A stretch of 64,000 bases of DNA from an uncultured Paracoccaceae bacterium (GTDB taxonomy: Bacteria > Pseudomonadota > Alphaproteobacteria > Rhodobacterales > Rhodobacteraceae): assembly GCA_947500775.1 (NCBI GenBank), contig CANMTD010000001.1, positions 1 through 64,000 of the forward strand, written 5' to 3'. The notes beneath the pieces were generated by a model. It was not told the origin of the DNA and searched no databases. It was given only the letters and a program-made list of their open reading frames with translations. The first letter of the stretch is position 1, and every line of letters begins with the position of its first letter. A program made the position numbers and the translations under genes. Shown piece by piece: positions 61,948-64,000 of the stretch.

Positions 61948-63222
61948 ATGCGATATCTGGGCCTGTGTATTCTGATCCTGTCCGGCCTGCTGCACACGCC
62001 AGCCTTGGCGCGCGATCACTATGTTGCACCGCTTGATCAAGCGGTCGTGGCGGATGCAGATGGGACGGCCAAGGCTCCTTGGCGGTCTTTTGACGAGAGT
62101 ATTGCCAGGGGCGGCATATCCGGCGGCGATCGGATCATACTTTTGCCGGGCTATCACGGACCGCTGATTGTGCGGGGGCTGAATTTTTCAAAGCCTGTCG
62201 AAATCCGTGCCTATACGCAGGGCACAGCCCGTGTGCGGATGATCAAGATCTCCAAAAGCAAGAACCTGACTGTCGCGGGCCTGTCGGTCTGGCATTCAAA
62301 AGGCGATGAGGCGGCCCCGCGGCTTGTTGAAACCGGCCCGGCGTCAAGCAACATCACATTTACCGGGCTGGATGTAAGGGGCCACGCATATCCCGACGAA
62401 TTCCAGAACTGGTCCAAGGCAGAGTGGTTGCGACTGATCAAATCTTCCGGATTTCGCCTGGCAGGCCCGCAAAACACCGTGGCGGACAGCAGCGTGCGGG
62501 CGACCACGATGGCGATCACCACACTTGGCAAAGATGCCCGCGTTATCAACAATCGCATTCAGGGCTTTCGCGCAGATGCGATGCGCGGACTTGGGTCCGG
62601 TTCCGTGTTCCGGGGCAACGTCATTTCGGATTGTGTCAAGGTTGACGGAAACCACGACGACGGGTTTCAATCATGGTCGCTGAAAGATGGGCAAGGCAAT
62701 CCAATTCCGGTTGTCGGGATGCTGATTGAGGACAATGTCATTGTCGAATGGGCGGGGCGCGAAAATCACCCGCTGCGCTGCACGTTGCAGGGGATCTCGG
62801 TTTTTGACGGCCTCCAGAAAAACCTGACTGTCCGGAACAATCTGGTATCTGTGTCCGCTTATCACGGTATCAGCGTCTATGGCGGGGACGGAATTACGGT
62901 TGCCAACAATACGGTCGTCAACGCACTAGGCCACGCCGGAGAGCGCCCCTGGATTGGGTTTTTTGAAATTAAAAATACCAAAACGCCTGCGAGCAACGTC
63001 AAACTGATCAACAATATCGCGCCCCGGTTTGTGAACCGTACAAGAAACAAACGCCTTGTAAGAGCGGGCGGAAATATTGAAATGCACAGCCCGCTTCGCG
63101 GGTTTGTAGACGTGGTTGGCGGTGATTTCAGGTTTCTGGCGGGTGGTTCGTTGGACAAGCAGCCCAAGCTGGGCTTTCAAAACCCAGGTGATATCGCGCC
63201 GCTGCCGTTTCAAACGGAATAA
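61948..63222 (+). CDS. Exported right-handed beta-helix protein (lyase/epimerase-like)
   Basis: 424 residues. Signal peptide ends A-L-A/R-D near 22. Repeated N-L-T-V, N-N-R-I, D-N-V-I-V-E, R-N-N-L-V, N-N-T-V-V coils from about 100 to 370 identify a parallel beta-helix as in polysaccharide lyases and C5-epimerases; D-G-N-H-D-D-G-F-Q-S-W near the middle is a likely active-site face with Asp and His. It probably trims or modifies the polysaccharide in the periplasm. Begins one base after the GT2 stop. Confidence 0.85.
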   Translation: MRYLGLCILILSGLLHTPALARDHYVAPLDQAVVADADGTAKAPWRSFDESIARGGISGGDRIILLPGYHGPLIVRGLNFSKPVEIRAYTQGTARVRMIKISKSKNLTVAGLSVWHSKGDEAAPRLVETGPASSNITFTGLDVRGHAYPDEFQNWSKAEWLRLIKSSGFRLAGPQNTVADSSVRATTMAITTLGKDARVINNRIQGFRADAMRGLGSGSVFRGNVISDCVKVDGNHDDGFQSWSLKDGQGNPIPVVGMLIEDNVIVEWAGRENHPLRCTLQGISVFDGLQKNLTVRNNLVSVSAYHGISVYGGDGITVANNTVVNALGHAGERPWIGFFEIKNTKTPASNVKLINNIAPRFVNRTRNKRLVRAGGNIEMHSPLRGFVDVVGGDFRFLAGGSLDKQPKLGFQNPGDIAPLPFQTE

Positions 63223-63647
63223 TCGGTCGCATCTGGCGTAATCCCGGCCAGCCATTTGCGAAACAATCAGAGTTCGACGAAGAAAACGCGACTCGGTTTT
63301 TGCCCATATTTGGCTCAGGAAAACCAGAGCAATATTAATAAATTTGCCGGGATTGGCGGCTTTCTGCGCCGAATAACAGGTGCTTTGGCGCCATTTCGCC
63401 CAACTGTAGCCATTTTCAGCCGATGAATCGCCAAGGGTCGTTAAAATTTCGCATAGCTGCCCCAGTCCTGAGCGCATTCAGCCACAAGATAACCATGATC
63501 TGAAGGCTTTTTGTCTACGAATAGGAAACACCCGTATTCCGGCCCGAGTCGGGTCGACGGGCTAAGGTTCGGGTGCGGGGGCCCCGTTTGGCGACATGTA
63601 CTCGCACGCAGCAAGGGCTGCGTGCAGTCAATAAGGTAAATGGACGA
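63223..63647. other. Intergenic region with hairpin (425 bp)
   Basis: No convincing gene. GC-rich in its second half (ggcccgagtcggg, cgggggccccg) and ends with a perfect hairpin before the next start. No clear terminator or promoter pair was recognised. Confidence 0.45.
63604..63625 (+). promoter_or_regulatory. Perfect 9-bp hairpin in the 5' leader of the last gene
   Basis: GCACGCAGC, loop aagg, GCTGCGTGC, 22 bases before the ATG at 63648 and without a T-run. It could control translation or mRNA stability of the downstream beta-helix gene, or be a protein site. Confidence 0.4.
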
Positions 63648-64000
63648 ATGGCCTCTCTCTACACCGAACACAATCAGTTCGACAATCTATCCGTGACCGT
63701 AACCAACTCCGACGATCTTAACGCTGCCATCAGACAACTCGCCGAAAGCGGCGGGGGCACGATTTATGTGGATGGCGACGGCGGACCATTTGATATCGCG
63801 GCCTCCGGGATCGGCAGCGCGGAAAGCCCGATCCTGATCAAAGCCCTTGATCCGGAAAATCCCCCGACGGTGCATTCGGTCACATTGCTGAATGTCGAGG
63901 CGATCACGATCACCGAAATGCGTATCGACAGTTCCGATGTCTATACCGTGCGCGAGGCTTGGATCGAAGACATTCGGATCTCTGATTCCAAGGGAATCGA
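63648..64000 (+). CDS. Beta-helix protein, N-terminal part (3' end beyond window)
   Basis: 117 complete codons are open to the window end. The start M-A-S-L-Y-T-E-H-N-Q-F has no signal peptide. It continues with S-D-D-L-N-A-A-I-R-Q-L-A-E-S-G-G-G-T-I-Y-V-D, the usual entry to a pectate-lyase-like beta-helix, then short beta coils (P-I-L-I-K-A-L, V-E-A-I-T-I-T-E-M-R-I). Similar openings occur in secreted epimerases and Ca-binding RTX-type polysaccharide enzymes exported by type I systems, which would explain the lack of a signal peptide, but the C-terminus is not visible. Confidence 0.7.
   Translation, partial: MASLYTEHNQFDNLSVTVTNSDDLNAAIRQLAESGGGTIYVDGDGGPFDIAASGIGSAESPILIKALDPENPPTVHSVTLLNVEAITITEMRIDSSDVYTVREAWIEDIRISDSKGI

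Noticed and set aside
63520-63625. tRNA or riboswitch in the last intergenic region
   Set aside because: GC-rich pairings are present but no cloverleaf or known riboswitch core could be folded by eye.

Overview
The window comes from a GC-rich (roughly 60-65 % by eye) alphaproteobacterium, most likely a roseobacter-type member of the Rhodobacterales. The pointers are a phospho-regulated type VI secretion system (T6SS) locus, an exosortase fused to an EpsI domain of the XrtD kind, and a small protein resembling the gene-transfer-agent spike base protein of Rhodobacter capsulatus. No tRNA, rRNA, CRISPR array, insertion sequence or integrase was seen.

Positions 1-18140 hold the second half of a T6SS locus. 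On the + strand are a TssB-TssC-like sheath fusion with acidic repeats (5' end at the window edge), VgrG, a small accessory protein, PAAR, TagH (FHA), TssK, TssL with an OmpA-like end, TssM, TagF and the phosphatase PppA. The kinase PpkA and an OmpA-like protein run towards them on the - strand. Separate tssB/tssC, hcp, tssE, tssF, tssG, clpV and tssA are not here and probably lie upstream. PpkA, PppA and TagH form the threonine-phosphorylation control circuit. A T-V-I-R-P motif at the TssL N-terminus, with a look-alike in the PpkA juxtamembrane linker, are candidate phosphosites.

Positions 18330-29250 are mixed: a membrane-anchored M15-type peptidase, a radical SAM protein, a double-domain glycosyltransferase, small exported proteins, two related glycosyltransferase-like proteins, a caspase-like protein with Sel1 repeats, and a sulfotransferase.

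Positions 29420-37770 form a compact + strand cassette that I regard as the best candidate for an undescribed system. It encodes an exported caspase-like protein, two small lipoproteins, a 1599-residue protein made of about sixteen helical repeats of about 75 residues ending in an HEVGH zinc-protease domain, and a CpXC-type zinc-ribbon protein.

Positions 37783-64000 are an exopolysaccharide locus: acyltransferase, glycosyltransferases, tyrosine autokinase, Wzz-like chain-length protein, AAA ATPase, initiating sugar transferase, TPR lipoprotein, Wza-like export protein, outer-membrane beta-barrel, exosortase-EpsI, rhomboid, phosphatase, ManC, a PssD/PssE-like pair, flippase and beta-helix proteins. 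A GTA-type spike base gene and a convergent large fibre/esterase-like gene sit inside it, which fits the known use of capsule polysaccharide as GTA receptor. A 555-bp AT-rich divergent intergenic region (43275-43829) with several inverted repeats looks like the control region of this locus.
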